Source: Paractinoplanes maris (GTDB taxonomy: Bacteria > Actinomycetota > Actinomycetes > Mycobacteriales > Micromonosporaceae). Taken from it: a DNA stretch of 64,000 nt. Numbering within the stretch: the stretch's first letter is position 1; each line of letters starts with the position of its first letter. The stretch is taken from NCBI RefSeq assembly GCF_023544465.1, contig NZ_JALPVL010000003.1:310001-374000 (forward strand). Direction: 5' to 3'. The notes under the pieces are model-generated. The model saw only the letters and a program-made list of their open reading frames with translations. It was not told the DNA's origin and made no database searches. The translations under genes were made by a program, and so were the position numbers. Below are positions 6,691-15,008 of this stretch, piece by piece.

Positions 6691-9084
6691 TCACACCGTC
6701 ACTTCCTCGAGCACGCCGACCATCTCAGCGCCCGCCTCGGTCAGCCAGTAGCTGCCTTCGGCGGTGGCCAGGATCTGCTCGGTGACCAGCTTGTTGCACG
6801 CGTTTGTACACGCCCGCGTCTTGATCGTGGTGCGGACCGCGTTGGCGAGCTCACCGAACGGCACCGGGTCCCGGTCTCCGTCCAGCCACCGGTCGGCGAA
6901 GTAACGCAGCACCGCTTCGCGGCCACCGGCCGGCGGGGTGGTCTCCCCCGGCGCCGAGTCGAGCAGGTTCGACGGGATGCCGGCGCCGAGGATCTCGGCC
7001 GGGTCCATCGAGTCGAACGCATCGAGTCGCTTCCACCGGTCGGCGTACAGCGGCCCGGCGGTACCCAGGACGGCGGCCTCGAGCGACAGGGTGTCGCCTT
7101 CGGTCATGACATCCCACAGGTCACCGGCGTAGTCCGACCGCATCCGCATCCGGGCGGTGTTCGACGAGTAACCGACCCCGGCCGCGGTGGTGTCGTCCTC
7201 CCACTTCGCGGGAAGCGACGACGGGTCGCCGGGCATTTTCCCGCCCGGCCACGCCGCAGGTCCGGTGAGCCGGTCAGCGGTGCGGAACACGGTGACGATG
7301 CCCGAGGCCAGCTGGGCGCGCAGCACCGAGTCCTTCAGCTCGCTCAGCAGCGGCGACTGGACGAGCAGGCGCACCTTCACGTTGGCCTTACGCCCGGACT
7401 TCGACAGCAGCGCCAGCAGCTTGACGATCTCCTTACCGATCGCAGGGTCGTTCATCGGCAGGTGAGCCTCGTCGATGGTGATCGACAGCAGGGGGAAGTC
7501 CGGCGTCACCTCCACGTACTTGACCCGGCGTTCCACCACCTGCCCGTTGGGCCGGGTCTCCTTGACCCGCATCCGGGTGGTGAGCAGGTTACGGGCCAGC
7601 ATCACCGCGACGGCGCAGCGCAGCATGACCAGGATTTCCTCGTTGGTGGGCGCGAACCAGTCCACCCCGTCACGGACGTCACCGAGGGACTGGCCCATCT
7701 GCGGGTCACCCACCCACGACACCACCCGGCCCGACTTACGCTCGAGGGCGAGGAGCAGGTTGACGTACTCGCTCTTACCAGATCCGGTGCACCCGGCGAT
7801 GAGTTCCATGACGGCCCCCCATCCGGCCCGCCAGAACTGGTGCCGGCCGCGGGTGCCGTCCTCGAGCGTCATCGTCTCGGCGGTGCCGTCGTCAAGGTTG
7901 ATCCCTGCGCCGTCCCAGTTGCGCCCGGCGGACAGGGGGCTGGTGCGCTGCACCAGGATCATGGCCCGGTTCGCGTCCAACGGGTCCGCGATGATCGACA
8001 CCATGGAGGTGCCGACCGAGTAGGCGCGGGCGATCTTCCGGACCGGTTCGGGCATGTCGAACTTCTCCGGGTCCAGGTCGGAGTCGTCGTCCGCCACGAT
8101 CGTCGCCGACCAGCCGCCCACCGACGGGTGGATCGCCTCCAGCCGGGTGCCGTGCAGTACCCGGCCGCGGGCGGACACCTTCAGCCAGCGCTCGAGGACG
8201 TACTGGCGCAGCAGTTCCTCATCGGTGGGCTGCGGGGTGTCATCGGCCAGCTCACCGTCGTCGGCCGGTTTCGGGGCGGGGGCGGGCCGACGGCGCCGGT
8301 CGTCCACCCAGGCCCGGTAGGAGCGGGAACCGACGATGCCGATGCCGAGCAGGGTGGCCAGGGCCAGCGCCCCATCCCGTCCGCCGTCGGTGACGTTGAT
8401 GGCGTCGGCGAGTTCCAGCCACACCCCGGACGCCGCGGTGACGTAGGCGGCGGCGCGGGCCCGGCGGCCGATCCGGTTCCGGGCTCGCCGGCCGGCCACC
8501 TCGTCATCGGGGTCGAGCTGCTCGCGGCGGGTCAGCCAGGCCCGGGTCAGCCACCACGACCCGGCCACGCACGCGGGGATCGCAGCGAACTGCGCAGTCT
8601 CACCCCACCCGGGCAGGTCGGCGGTGTCCGCGACCAGACCGGCCACGCCAACGCCCGCGGTGGCGGCGGCGATGTGCAGGCGTTCCTTCTGCGAGCCGAG
8701 CAGGTCGCCCCAGGCGAACCCGGTCGTGCTGGCCGTGGCGGTGTTCCGGCGGCGCTGCTTGACCAGCTTCAGGTCCTTGCGGTGCGTCGGGCACGACGGG
8801 GTGACTTTGATGCTGGCTGAGAACCACTGCTCCGAGCCGGGGCAGGCCGGGCAGTGCCACTCTCGGTGGGTGAGCAGGCCGGCGTCGTTGACCGGGACCG
8901 GGGACTTCGCCTTGAACGTGCGGCCTTCCTTGTCGATGTAACGCCACGCCATCATCGTCGCCCCGTTCGGCGGGATCATCTCGCCGTTCTCGTCACGTGA
9001 GGGCACGCGGGGCTTACCGCGGACCGGCGACCCCTCGGCGCCCTGATTGGGCAGGGGCACCGGACGGTGCTCGGTCTTGAACAT
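6691..9084 (-). CDS. FtsK/SpoIIIE-type DNA translocase (conjugative Tra protein)
   Basis: 797 aa. The ATG at 9084 has GGAAGGA about 9 nt upstream. N-terminal region: a zinc-ribbon-like C78-x2-C81...C98-x2-H101, then membrane helices (about 135-195 and 220-260). Central motor domain: Walker A 'AGCTGSGKSE' near residue 435 and Walker B 'LLSITIDEAH' near 535-541. C-terminal 80 residues look like a winged helix. Actinomycete conjugative plasmids and AICEs use one FtsK-like hexameric pump (TraB/TraSA) to move double-stranded DNA between mycelial cells, binding it through a C-terminal winged helix. The adjacent Spd-like genes support this over a chromosome-segregation role. Confidence 0.82.
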   Translation of the reverse strand: MFKTEHRPVPLPNQGAEGSPVRGKPRVPSRDENGEMIPPNGATMMAWRYIDKEGRTFKAKSPVPVNDAGLLTHREWHCPACPGSEQWFSASIKVTPSCPTHRKDLKLVKQRRRNTATASTTGFAWGDLLGSQKERLHIAAATAGVGVAGLVADTADLPGWGETAQFAAIPACVAGSWWLTRAWLTRREQLDPDDEVAGRRARNRIGRRARAAAYVTAASGVWLELADAINVTDGGRDGALALATLLGIGIVGSRSYRAWVDDRRRRPAPAPKPADDGELADDTPQPTDEELLRQYVLERWLKVSARGRVLHGTRLEAIHPSVGGWSATIVADDDSDLDPEKFDMPEPVRKIARAYSVGTSMVSIIADPLDANRAMILVQRTSPLSAGRNWDGAGINLDDGTAETMTLEDGTRGRHQFWRAGWGAVMELIAGCTGSGKSEYVNLLLALERKSGRVVSWVGDPQMGQSLGDVRDGVDWFAPTNEEILVMLRCAVAVMLARNLLTTRMRVKETRPNGQVVERRVKYVEVTPDFPLLSITIDEAHLPMNDPAIGKEIVKLLALLSKSGRKANVKVRLLVQSPLLSELKDSVLRAQLASGIVTVFRTADRLTGPAAWPGGKMPGDPSSLPAKWEDDTTAAGVGYSSNTARMRMRSDYAGDLWDVMTEGDTLSLEAAVLGTAGPLYADRWKRLDAFDSMDPAEILGAGIPSNLLDSAPGETTPPAGGREAVLRYFADRWLDGDRDPVPFGELANAVRTTIKTRACTNACNKLVTEQILATAEGSYWLTEAGAEMVGVLEEVTV

Positions 9085-9135
9085 CAGGATGGTTCCTTCC
9101 GGGTCGGGATTGCTTGGCCGGGCTGGTGCCGCAAC

Positions 9136-9156
9136 CGCCAAACGCGAGGTTTGGCG
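9136..9156 (-). other. Intercistronic hairpin before the translocase gene
   Basis: Perfect 8-bp stem (CGCCAAAC, 9136-9143, with GTTTGGCG, 9149-9156) and a 5-nt loop in the 91-nt gap between the upstream gene and the translocase. No U-tract. It could be an attenuator or an mRNA processing/stability element. Confidence 0.5.
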
Positions 9157-9175
9157 ATCACGGGTGGAGTCCGGA

Positions 9176-10528
9176 TCAGCGGCCGTTCAGCACGGAACCG
9201 TCGGCGCCTTGCAGCTGCTGCTCGAGGTCCTGCAGCCGGCGGAGTTCCTCCGCTGCGGCCTGCACGCCCTGCTTCGCGGCGGCAACCGCGTCGATCAGCA
9301 CCTTCATGCGTTCCGGGGACAGGTGATCCCGGGCAGCGGCCATCCCGCCCACGGCACTGTCGGCGACGTTCTTGGAGGCCAGGAACGCTTCGATCTTCTC
9401 GGCGGCACTGCCGGAGTTCGTGATGGCCTCGTCGATGACGTCCAGGGCGCTGTCGATACGGGTCAGGTCATCGTCGAGCAGGCCGCACTCGTTGATGGCG
9501 GACTCGACGTCGTGGGCGTCACCGGTGGCGGAACTGGTCGCGGTGGCAGTGTCAGTCATGTCGTTCTCCTTGTTGTCGGTGACACGGGCGGTCTTGTCTC
9601 GTTCTCGTTGCCGTTCCTCGTCGGCGCAGTGTGGGCACCGTTTGGGGTCCTGGCTGCAGGCGCCGAACATTTCGTGCCGGTAGGCCTCTGTCTCCGCGGC
9701 GCTGATCGCCGGTGAGGTCACGTCGCCCTCTTCCTGCTTGTTGTGGCCGGTCGGGCTCAACCCTTGGGTGGTGTTGTCGGCTTGCCTTCGCTGGCATTCG
9801 CCTTCGTTGTGCATGTTGAGTCCGGCCTGCGCGTCCTCTTTGGTGCCGAACGGTGGGCGGCGCATCCCGCACCGCGGGCAGTTCCAGCCGTACTTGGCGG
9901 GCGGGTTCGCGGACCGGTCGGGGCGAGTCGCGGCGACCGGAGCGGTGACGCCAGCGGGTTGCGTGACACGGGCCGGCCGGGGGCGGGGCTGGGGTCGGCG
10001 CTTGGCCGCCTTCGGGCAGGTGGAACCGGCCGGGTGGTCCCAGGCGCCGCTGTTGTCGGCCAAGGTCACACCGCACTCGTCGCAGGCGATCACCGGGCCT
10101 TCCGGTGCCTGCGCGGGTTCGGCAACCGGTGCGGGGGCTTCGGTCGGCGGGTTGGCCGGCTTCTCGCCGACCGGGGCCACCAGGGCTTCCTTGAACTGCT
10201 GCCAGAACCCCGACTTGCCGGTCTTGACCGGCTCCTGCCCTGCCGCCTTGGCCGCCTTCTTCGCCTTCTTGTCCTCGCGGCGCTTGTTGTGCAGGTCGAT
10301 CGCATCGGCCATGGCGTCGCCGCAGTACACGGCGGCCACGTCCTTCAGTCGGGGCTTGCCGTCTGCATAAGGCGAGCGCGGCTTGCCCGCCTTCGGCTGC
10401 TGCTGCGCCTTCAGCTTCGCCTTCTCGACGTGCGGCGGGGTCGTGCCCTTCACCGCGTGGATGATGTCCGCCCCGATCCGACCACCGGTCAGGATCGACG
10501 CCAGCAACATGCAGACCAGGAACTCCAT
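9176..10528 (-). CDS. Multi-zinc-finger protein of the transfer operon, possible internal start
   Basis: 450 aa. A short hydrophobic N-terminus ('MEFLVCMLLASILTGG') is followed by a basic Lys/Ala-rich region, then three Cys-rich patches: 'CDECGVTL', 'CPRCGMRRPPFG' with a later H and C, and 'CPHCADEE'. The last 128 residues are acidic helices and predicted coiled coil. An in-frame ATG at 9559 is preceded by AAGGAG at good spacing ('MTDTATATSS...'), so the C-terminal part may also be made as a separate 127-aa protein, or two genes have fused. It probably serves DNA transfer or replication; no family recognised. Confidence 0.6.
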   Translation of the reverse strand: MEFLVCMLLASILTGGRIGADIIHAVKGTTPPHVEKAKLKAQQQPKAGKPRSPYADGKPRLKDVAAVYCGDAMADAIDLHNKRREDKKAKKAAKAAGQEPVKTGKSGFWQQFKEALVAPVGEKPANPPTEAPAPVAEPAQAPEGPVIACDECGVTLADNSGAWDHPAGSTCPKAAKRRPQPRPRPARVTQPAGVTAPVAATRPDRSANPPAKYGWNCPRCGMRRPPFGTKEDAQAGLNMHNEGECQRRQADNTTQGLSPTGHNKQEEGDVTSPAISAAETEAYRHEMFGACSQDPKRCPHCADEERQRERDKTARVTDNKENDMTDTATATSSATGDAHDVESAINECGLLDDDLTRIDSALDVIDEAITNSGSAAEKIEAFLASKNVADSAVGGMAAARDHLSPERMKVLIDAVAAAKQGVQAAAEELRRLQDLEQQLQGADGSVLNGR

Positions 10529-10531
10529 CGC

Positions 10532-10930
10532 CTAACCGATCCGCTGCATGTTGGACGTGGTCTTGTCGACCCCGTTACGCAGACTCGGCGCGATGACGGT
10601 CGACAGGGCGACCAGGCCGGACACGAAGAAGATCGGGACGAGGAAGAACGCGATCAGGGCGGGCTTGTCCGCGCCCTTCTTCTTGCCCTTGATGTCGGCG
10701 ATGATGATGCAGACCAGCACGAAGACGCCGGCGGCGCAGACGATGCCGACCTGCTTCGCGTACTCGTTGGCCCAGGAGCCGATGATGCCGGCGTAGGTGA
10801 TGAACCCGCCGACCATCGCGGCGATGCAGGCGGTGCGGGTCATACGGACTTTCTGGTGGACGTACCAGGCGGCGGCGAAGACGATGAGGCCTCCGACGGC
10901 AGCGAGCAGGCTGGACAGCATGTCGAGCAT
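10532..10930 (-). CDS. Four-TM Spd-like membrane protein, 132 aa
   Basis: ATG with AAGGAG 8 nt upstream. Four hydrophobic helices and short charged loops ('GKKKGADK') with a polar C-terminus. Small polytopic proteins next to the Tra pump in actinomycete plasmids act in intramycelial spread (Spd proteins); that role is inferred from context only. Three nucleotides separate it from the next gene. Confidence 0.65.
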   Translation of the reverse strand: MLDMLSSLLAAVGGLIVFAAAWYVHQKVRMTRTACIAAMVGGFITYAGIIGSWANEYAKQVGIVCAAGVFVLVCIIIADIKGKKKGADKPALIAFFLVPIFFVSGLVALSTVIAPSLRNGVDKTTSNMQRIG

Positions 10931-10963
10931 GGTGGTTCTCCTTCCGGGTGGCGGCGGCTGCCG

Positions 10964-11386
10964 TCAGTGAGTGGCGATGAGGTAGAGCAGGAACGCGGCG
11001 CTCGTGGTGAGCGGTCCGCGCAGTGGGTGGATGAACAGCCACTTGAGTGCGTCGAACAGCAACGCGAGGGTGGCTGCGGCGGGCCGGTACGCGACCGTCC
11101 ACATCCGGTAGGGCTTCCACACCGTGCCCAGGTGGGCGGTGTAGTCGGTGCGGAACACCGTCCTCGCTGACGGCGACCGCTCCTGGACGGGCCAGGAATC
11201 GGCGGCGTCGAGGTACATCACCCGGGCGACACGGCGGATCGGGTGGGTCTTGGGCTCGCGCACACGATCACGGGCGGTTACACTTCGTTGCGTCTCGCGC
11301 GTGCGCGCGTGCGTGTTAACACCGACGGGCTGTGCAGTGACCGTTCCGGCACTGCCATCGCCCACTGCCATGGCACGGACAGTCAC
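10964..11386 (-). CDS. Hypothetical protein with C-terminal membrane helix, 140 aa
   Basis: The GTG at 11386 overlaps the upstream stop (GTGA) and has GAGGAGG 7 nt upstream; a much longer reading is possible but lacks support. The N-terminal half is polar and basic, and the C-terminus has hydrophobic segments ('AAATLALLFDALKWLFIHPL', 'TSAAFLLYLIATH'). Likely a membrane-associated accessory protein of the transfer operon. No family recognised. Confidence 0.55.
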   Translation of the reverse strand: MTVRAMAVGDGSAGTVTAQPVGVNTHARTRETQRSVTARDRVREPKTHPIRRVARVMYLDAADSWPVQERSPSARTVFRTDYTAHLGTVWKPYRMWTVAYRPAAATLALLFDALKWLFIHPLRGPLTTSAAFLLYLIATH

Positions 11387-11592
11387 TTTCGGGCCTCCTC
11401 GTTCATCTCTCGCGCCAGGTCGATCAGGCGCTGCTTCCATCGGGTTCGGGTCTCGGGTTTCGCGGCGTGGTACTCGCCCATGACCCACCCGACGGCCGCG
11501 TTTAACATCGACTTCTCGGTGTTCGCTGCGGCCAGCCGGCCCCGGTAGAGGGCCAGTCTGCGTTCGGCGCGGCGCACGGGCAGGCGGGACAA
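11383..11592 (-). CDS. Small basic protein, 69 aa
   Basis: TTG start supported by AAGGAG 7 nt upstream. The product is helical and strongly basic ('RRAERRLALYRGRLAAANTE', 'TRTRWKQRLIDLAREMNEEA'), with no Cys and no membrane segment. It could bind DNA or the membrane surface. It is translationally coupled to the downstream gene (4-nt overlap) and follows a micro-protein gene by 24 nt. Confidence 0.6.
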   Translation of the reverse strand: MSRLPVRRAERRLALYRGRLAAANTEKSMLNAAVGWVMGEYHAAKPETRTRWKQRLIDLAREMNEEARK

Positions 11593-11616
11593 GATCGGAC
11601 TCCTTGTTTGTGCAGG

Positions 11617-11724
11617 TCACAGATATGCGGCGGCGGCACCGAGCAGGAACAGTCCGGCGGCTGCGCCCATCACGATCAGCAGGGTTCGGAACCTTCGCAG
11701 GCGCCGCGGGTTCCGGCGGGCCAT
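11617..11724 (-). CDS. Single-TM micro-protein, 35 aa
   Basis: ATG 11724 overlaps the stop of the upstream gene (ATGA). The peptide is an Arg-rich start ('MARRNPRRLRRFRTLL') followed by one membrane helix ('IVMGAAAGLFLLGAAAAYL'). The positive-inside pattern and the overlap chain with its neighbours argue for a real gene. Tiny membrane proteins of this kind occur in the spread clusters of actinomycete plasmids. Confidence 0.55.
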   Translation of the reverse strand: MARRNPRRLRRFRTLLIVMGAAAGLFLLGAAAAYL

Positions 11725-12008
11725 CAGCGGTTGTGGAACGGGTCGTTGGCCTCGGCGAACGCGTTGAACCGGGTCAGCTTGGTCAGGAACAGGGCGATCG
11801 CGGTGGCCAGCGCCCCACCGGCCACGCCGGCCTCGAGGACGCTGCCGTCGATGTGGCTGGCGAGCCCGACCGCGACGACCATGACGATCAGGCCGGACGC
11901 GTTCGTGCCGAACCGGTGCGGGTTAGCCGGGATGGGGTGGACGGTGGAGTCGACGACCTCACCGTTGATCGTGCGGGAGGGTGCGGGACGGTGGTCGAGG
12001 GTGGTCAT
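11724..12008 (-). CDS. Small membrane protein, 94 aa
   Basis: ATG 12008 with GGAG 8 nt upstream is preferred; a GTG at 12035 overlapping the previous stop is an alternative with a poorer ribosome site. A polar N-terminal half ('SRTINGEVVDSTVHPIP') precedes two hydrophobic helices ('ASGLIVMVVAVGLASHI', 'LEAGVAGGALATAIALFL'). Part of the transfer/spread operon. No specific family recognised. Confidence 0.6.
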   Translation of the reverse strand: MTTLDHRPAPSRTINGEVVDSTVHPIPANPHRFGTNASGLIVMVVAVGLASHIDGSVLEAGVAGGALATAIALFLTKLTRFNAFAEANDPFHNR

Positions 12009-12031
12009 GGCGGGGTCTCCGATCTTGGTGG

Positions 12032-13078
12032 TCACTGGTTCACCGCGGCGTCTCCGCCGGCCTCGCGGTGAGCGCGCTCCCGCCAGGTTGCGATGAGGCG
12101 GTCCATGCGGGCGTTGAAGCCCACACCGGTGAGCGTGCGCACCTCGTTCTGCGGCCAGTCGTAGTCCGGGTTGGAGTGCGCGGTGAACATGGCTTGAACT
12201 GCGTCTTCGTCGCTCATTGCAGGCTTGTTGGAGCGCTGCGGTGAGGGCTGCGGTGAGGGCTTCTCCGCGTGCTTGTTGCGGTAGTCGGTGAGGCTCACCG
12301 TCTTCTTCTCCGCGCGGGTCTTCGCGAGGCTCTCCGCATGCTTGGCCTTGAGGTTGCGGATCTCCTCATCGCGGTCGGCGGTGAACTTCTCCGCTTGGGC
12401 GGTGAGGGCGGTGCGGAGCGAGCCGATCTCCGCTTCGAGGCGCTCAACGGTGAGGGTCGCCGTGGACCTCTCCGCGTCGATCGCGGCGTCGTGTGCGGTG
12501 ATCCGCTCGGTGAGGGTTTCGTTCTTGGCCCGCGCCGCGGAGAGCTCCGCAGTGACTGCCCGCAGCTTCGCGTCGGTCTCCGCGCGGTGAGCCCGGACGT
12601 CGGCGTCCTTCTGCTCCGCGGCGGCGAGTGCGCGACGCTTGTCCTCGAGCACTCCGCTCATCTTCCGCACGAAGTAGGCGGCGCCTTCACCGACGGCGAA
12701 GAGCAGTGCGGGTGGGATGGAGTGCAGTCCGACGCCGGCCCAGTCGATACCGCCGGGGTGCAGCCAGGAGCTGGCGGTCTGTAGCGCCCAGGTGGCGAAG
12801 GCCGCGAACCAGCGCAGGAAGCCGATCCAGCCGGCGGAGATGTCGTACCGGGCCAGGATGGGCCCGGCTCCGATTGCGACGCTCATGGCGACGTCGGCGG
12901 CGAGTGAAGGCATCCAGGCGACGGCGCCGGGGACGCCGTGGTCGGTGAGGGCGTCGATGGAAACGAAGACGCCGTAGATCATGACGAAGGCGGCGACGCC
13001 CCAGACGCCTGCCCCGACGCGCTTGGTGACGCGGTCGATGCGGTCGATGTCCGTGGAGAGGTGCTCGCGGCTGTTCAT
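12032..13078 (-). CDS. DUF2637-like Spd protein, membrane plus long coiled coil
   Basis: 348 aa from ATG 13078, chosen because GAGGGGG lies 7 nt upstream. Residues about 25-140 hold four membrane helices of the DUF2637 type found in actinomycete plasmids, AICEs and phages. Residues about 145-265 are continuous Ala/Glu/Arg coiled coil, and the C-terminal 80 residues are a polar, possibly DNA-contacting segment. Such proteins accompany the FtsK-like transfer ATPase and are implicated in plasmid spreading. The ATG overlaps the upstream stop by 4 nt. Confidence 0.7.
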   Translation of the reverse strand: MNSREHLSTDIDRIDRVTKRVGAGVWGVAAFVMIYGVFVSIDALTDHGVPGAVAWMPSLAADVAMSVAIGAGPILARYDISAGWIGFLRWFAAFATWALQTASSWLHPGGIDWAGVGLHSIPPALLFAVGEGAAYFVRKMSGVLEDKRRALAAAEQKDADVRAHRAETDAKLRAVTAELSAARAKNETLTERITAHDAAIDAERSTATLTVERLEAEIGSLRTALTAQAEKFTADRDEEIRNLKAKHAESLAKTRAEKKTVSLTDYRNKHAEKPSPQPSPQRSNKPAMSDEDAVQAMFTAHSNPDYDWPQNEVRTLTGVGFNARMDRLIATWRERAHREAGGDAAVNQ

Positions 13079-14223
13079 GCCCACACCCCCTCGACGCTGG
13101 CCTGCTCGGTGTTCTTGGAGAAGTAGGTGAGCTCGTTGGCGAACCCGACCGCCGTTGCGTACGGCACGTCGTGGAAGTACTCCTTACGGCTGCGCTGCTT
13201 GCTGACCCGTCCACAGGCGTTGATCAGGCGGGTCTCGTTGCTCACGAAGTTGTGGCAGGACGGCGAGATCCAGTAGTTGGTGATGTAGACACCGAATGCG
13301 CGTGCTTCGCCGAGGTGCTGGCCGAGCCGCCGTTTCGGGTCCTCGGTCAGGCCGACCTTGATGCTGCCGGTGGAAAACTCGAGGACGTACAGGTAGCCCT
13401 CGTTGCGGGGCTGACGAGCGAGCTTGAACGCCACTCGTCGCGTTGCAAGATGCCGCTCATGTTCGGCTTGTTCTGCACGCTTCGCCTGCGCCAGGTCTGC
13501 CTCTGCTCGCTGAGCTTCAGCAACAGCGTCAGATTGATCGACCCGCACCTCGGCGCAGTGCCAAACGGCTTGGTTGTAGCCGTATATCCAGCCGCGCTCC
13601 CGGCCGATCTGGAATGTGCAGGCCATTCCGACCAGTGCGGCCAGAGCCACCTGCCAGAGCCGGAAGTGCGGACCTTCCGGCGCGAGCGCCATCGCATAAA
13701 GGGAGATCATGTAGCCGATCGCCAGAACGGCGGGCCCGTTGGTGGTCAGCCTGTGAGCGGCGATGCGCTTGCCGAGCTGGTAATGCAGCGCGTCGAAGTG
13801 TGCAACCACCTGGTGCGCCTCGGCGAGATCCGCCGGCCGCGCCTTGGCGTTCTCGCTGATCCGCTCTCGGGCGCGCGAGGCGCGGATGCCGGCACGGCGC
13901 GGGTCGGCGGCAGCAATGTCGCGGACGAGTAGGCGAACGTTGGCCCGACGGTAGGCCACCTTGTTGTCGAAGCTGTTGAGGCGCAGCCGGATGTCGAGCG
14001 GGTCGGCGTGCGGCATAACGATGTTGCTGGGCCGAATGCCATAGGTCATCCACGCGGATCGGTTGCGGCGCTCGGCCTGCTCGTTGGCGGGCTGCTTTGG
14101 GATGTCTGCCCACGAACCCTTGTTGTAGATCTGCGCCCACGCGCCATCCATCCACGACACGGCCGGGGTGTTGGTTCCGGTCGGATCGGGGGTGTCGGAC
14201 AGGGTGTAGGTCGCTGTGGGCAT
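13075..14223 (-). CDS. Two-TM protein with C-terminal GIY-YIG (T5orf172/MUG113-like) domain
   Basis: 382 aa from ATG 14223 (a farther start would run through the operator region). The central part has two membrane helices ('GPAVLAIGYMISLYAMAL', 'WQVALAALVGMACTFQIG') and a coiled-coil segment. The C-terminal 100 residues match the GIY-YIG-like T5orf172/MUG113 fold: 'GYLYVLEFSTGSIKVGLTED', then 'RRLGQHL', a cluster of aromatic residues and a late 'KEYFHD'. First gene of the leftward transfer operon, divergent from an HTH regulator. With the gene at 5766-6464 it makes a second membrane-tethered GIY-YIG protein in the same operon; substrate unknown. Confidence 0.7.
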   Translation of the reverse strand: MPTATYTLSDTPDPTGTNTPAVSWMDGAWAQIYNKGSWADIPKQPANEQAERRNRSAWMTYGIRPSNIVMPHADPLDIRLRLNSFDNKVAYRRANVRLLVRDIAAADPRRAGIRASRARERISENAKARPADLAEAHQVVAHFDALHYQLGKRIAAHRLTTNGPAVLAIGYMISLYAMALAPEGPHFRLWQVALAALVGMACTFQIGRERGWIYGYNQAVWHCAEVRVDQSDAVAEAQRAEADLAQAKRAEQAEHERHLATRRVAFKLARQPRNEGYLYVLEFSTGSIKVGLTEDPKRRLGQHLGEARAFGVYITNYWISPSCHNFVSNETRLINACGRVSKQRSRKEYFHDVPYATAVGFANELTYFSKNTEQASVEGVWA

Positions 14224-14291
14224 GTCGCAACCGTAACACGCAACCTCATAGGTTGCTAGCAACAAGCGCTTTGTTGCTCTACAGTCGTGGC
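14224..14291. promoter_or_regulatory. Divergent promoter/operator with GTTGC/GCAAC motifs
   Basis: The 68-nt gap between divergent genes holds five GTTGC or GCAAC boxes (14227, 14240, 14252, 14259, 14273), including the palindromes CAACCTCATAGGTTG and GTTGCTAGCAAC and the near-palindrome AACAAGCGCTTTGTT. It probably binds an element regulator, perhaps the adjacent HTH protein. A similar motif cluster lies at 20706-20847. Confidence 0.6.
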
Positions 14292-14591
14292 ATGACCATG
14301 ACCGTCGACCAAGCCGCGAAAATGCCTCTCATTCAGCGGCTACGGGCCAGCCGCCTGCCGCCACCTGCGGAACGGCGAGCGATCCGAGAGGCAGCGAAAC
14401 TCTCCCGCGAGGACATCGCCCGCGAGCTCAGGCTGAAGGGCCACCGGGTCTCCGGCACAGCAGTGCAGTGGTGGGAGAAGGAGAAGGCCGACGGCGGATT
14501 CGACCCCCGCCCAGCCAGGGCCATCACCTATCGCCAGTTGCTCGACGAACTGCGCGCGCTTGTCGCCGAGTCGGAGCAGAGCCAGAAATGA
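14292..14591 (+). CDS. HTH DNA-binding regulator, 99 aa
   Basis: Residues 24-62 form a clear helix-turn-helix of the XRE-like type: 'PPPAERRAIREAAKLSREDI' then 'VSGTAVQWWE', where the second helix would read DNA. Proteins with this exact start are common as early regulators or plasmid-copy factors in actinomycete mobile elements. The C-terminal 35 residues are an Arg/Glu helix. ATG 14292 or 14298 may start; no strong ribosome site is seen, so the message may be nearly leaderless. It faces the transfer operon across a palindrome-rich gap and may control both directions. Confidence 0.75.
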   Translation: MTMTVDQAAKMPLIQRLRASRLPPPAERRAIREAAKLSREDIARELRLKGHRVSGTAVQWWEKEKADGGFDPRPARAITYRQLLDELRALVAESEQSQK

Positions 14592-14663
14592 CGAAAGCCG
14601 CGGCGCTGGAATCGCCACGGCTCGTTCGTCTTGCCCACGTACAGACCTACGGGAGCTGACCCC

Positions 14664-15008
14664 TTGACGGTAACTGACGACCCACCCGGGGAGAAGCTGT
14701 TCACCGCAGCCGAGCTTCTCGAGATGGTGCTCGCCGCCTACGAACGCGGACTGACCGATGCGGCCACGCAGGCCGGCCGCGACTTCTGGCAGTCAGATGC
14801 GGCAGACCGCTTCCGCGCCGCACGCCAGATCACCGACGCCCGCGCCATGAAAGAACGGTCCGCTGCCCGCTACGCCGCCTACAACTATCCCGACGGCTAC
14901 GACTACCGCGGCGGGGCGGTCGACTGGCACACCGGACTCCCCCAGCGCTCCGGATGCGCCTGGCTACGAAAGCAGCGCACCTACGCTCTGGCCGGCGGCA
15001 ATCGGTGA
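14664..15008 (+). CDS. Hypothetical protein upstream of the replication ATPase, 114 aa
   Basis: The TTG at 14664 has GGGAG 8 nt upstream. The acidic N-terminal half is helical ('FTAAELLEMVLAAYERGLTD'), the middle is Arg/Ala-rich, and the C-terminal part is Tyr/Gly-rich ('YNYPDGYDYRGGAVDW') with a basic end. No motif recognised. It overlaps the next gene by 4 nt (GTGA), so the two products are probably made together and may work together in replication. Confidence 0.55.
   Translation: MTVTDDPPGEKLFTAAELLEMVLAAYERGLTDAATQAGRDFWQSDAADRFRAARQITDARAMKERSAARYAAYNYPDGYDYRGGAVDWHTGLPQRSGCAWLRKQRTYALAGGNR

Noticed and set aside
6461..6694. Minus-strand frame of 77 codons opposite the 60-aa gene
   Set aside because: Third-position GC bias and residue composition favour the plus-strand frame (6503-6685).
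10964..11620. Extended 218-codon version of the 140-aa transfer-operon gene
   Set aside because: It would overlap the well-supported 69-aa gene completely; the GTG at 11386 has GAGGAGG and a 4-nt overlap with the upstream stop.
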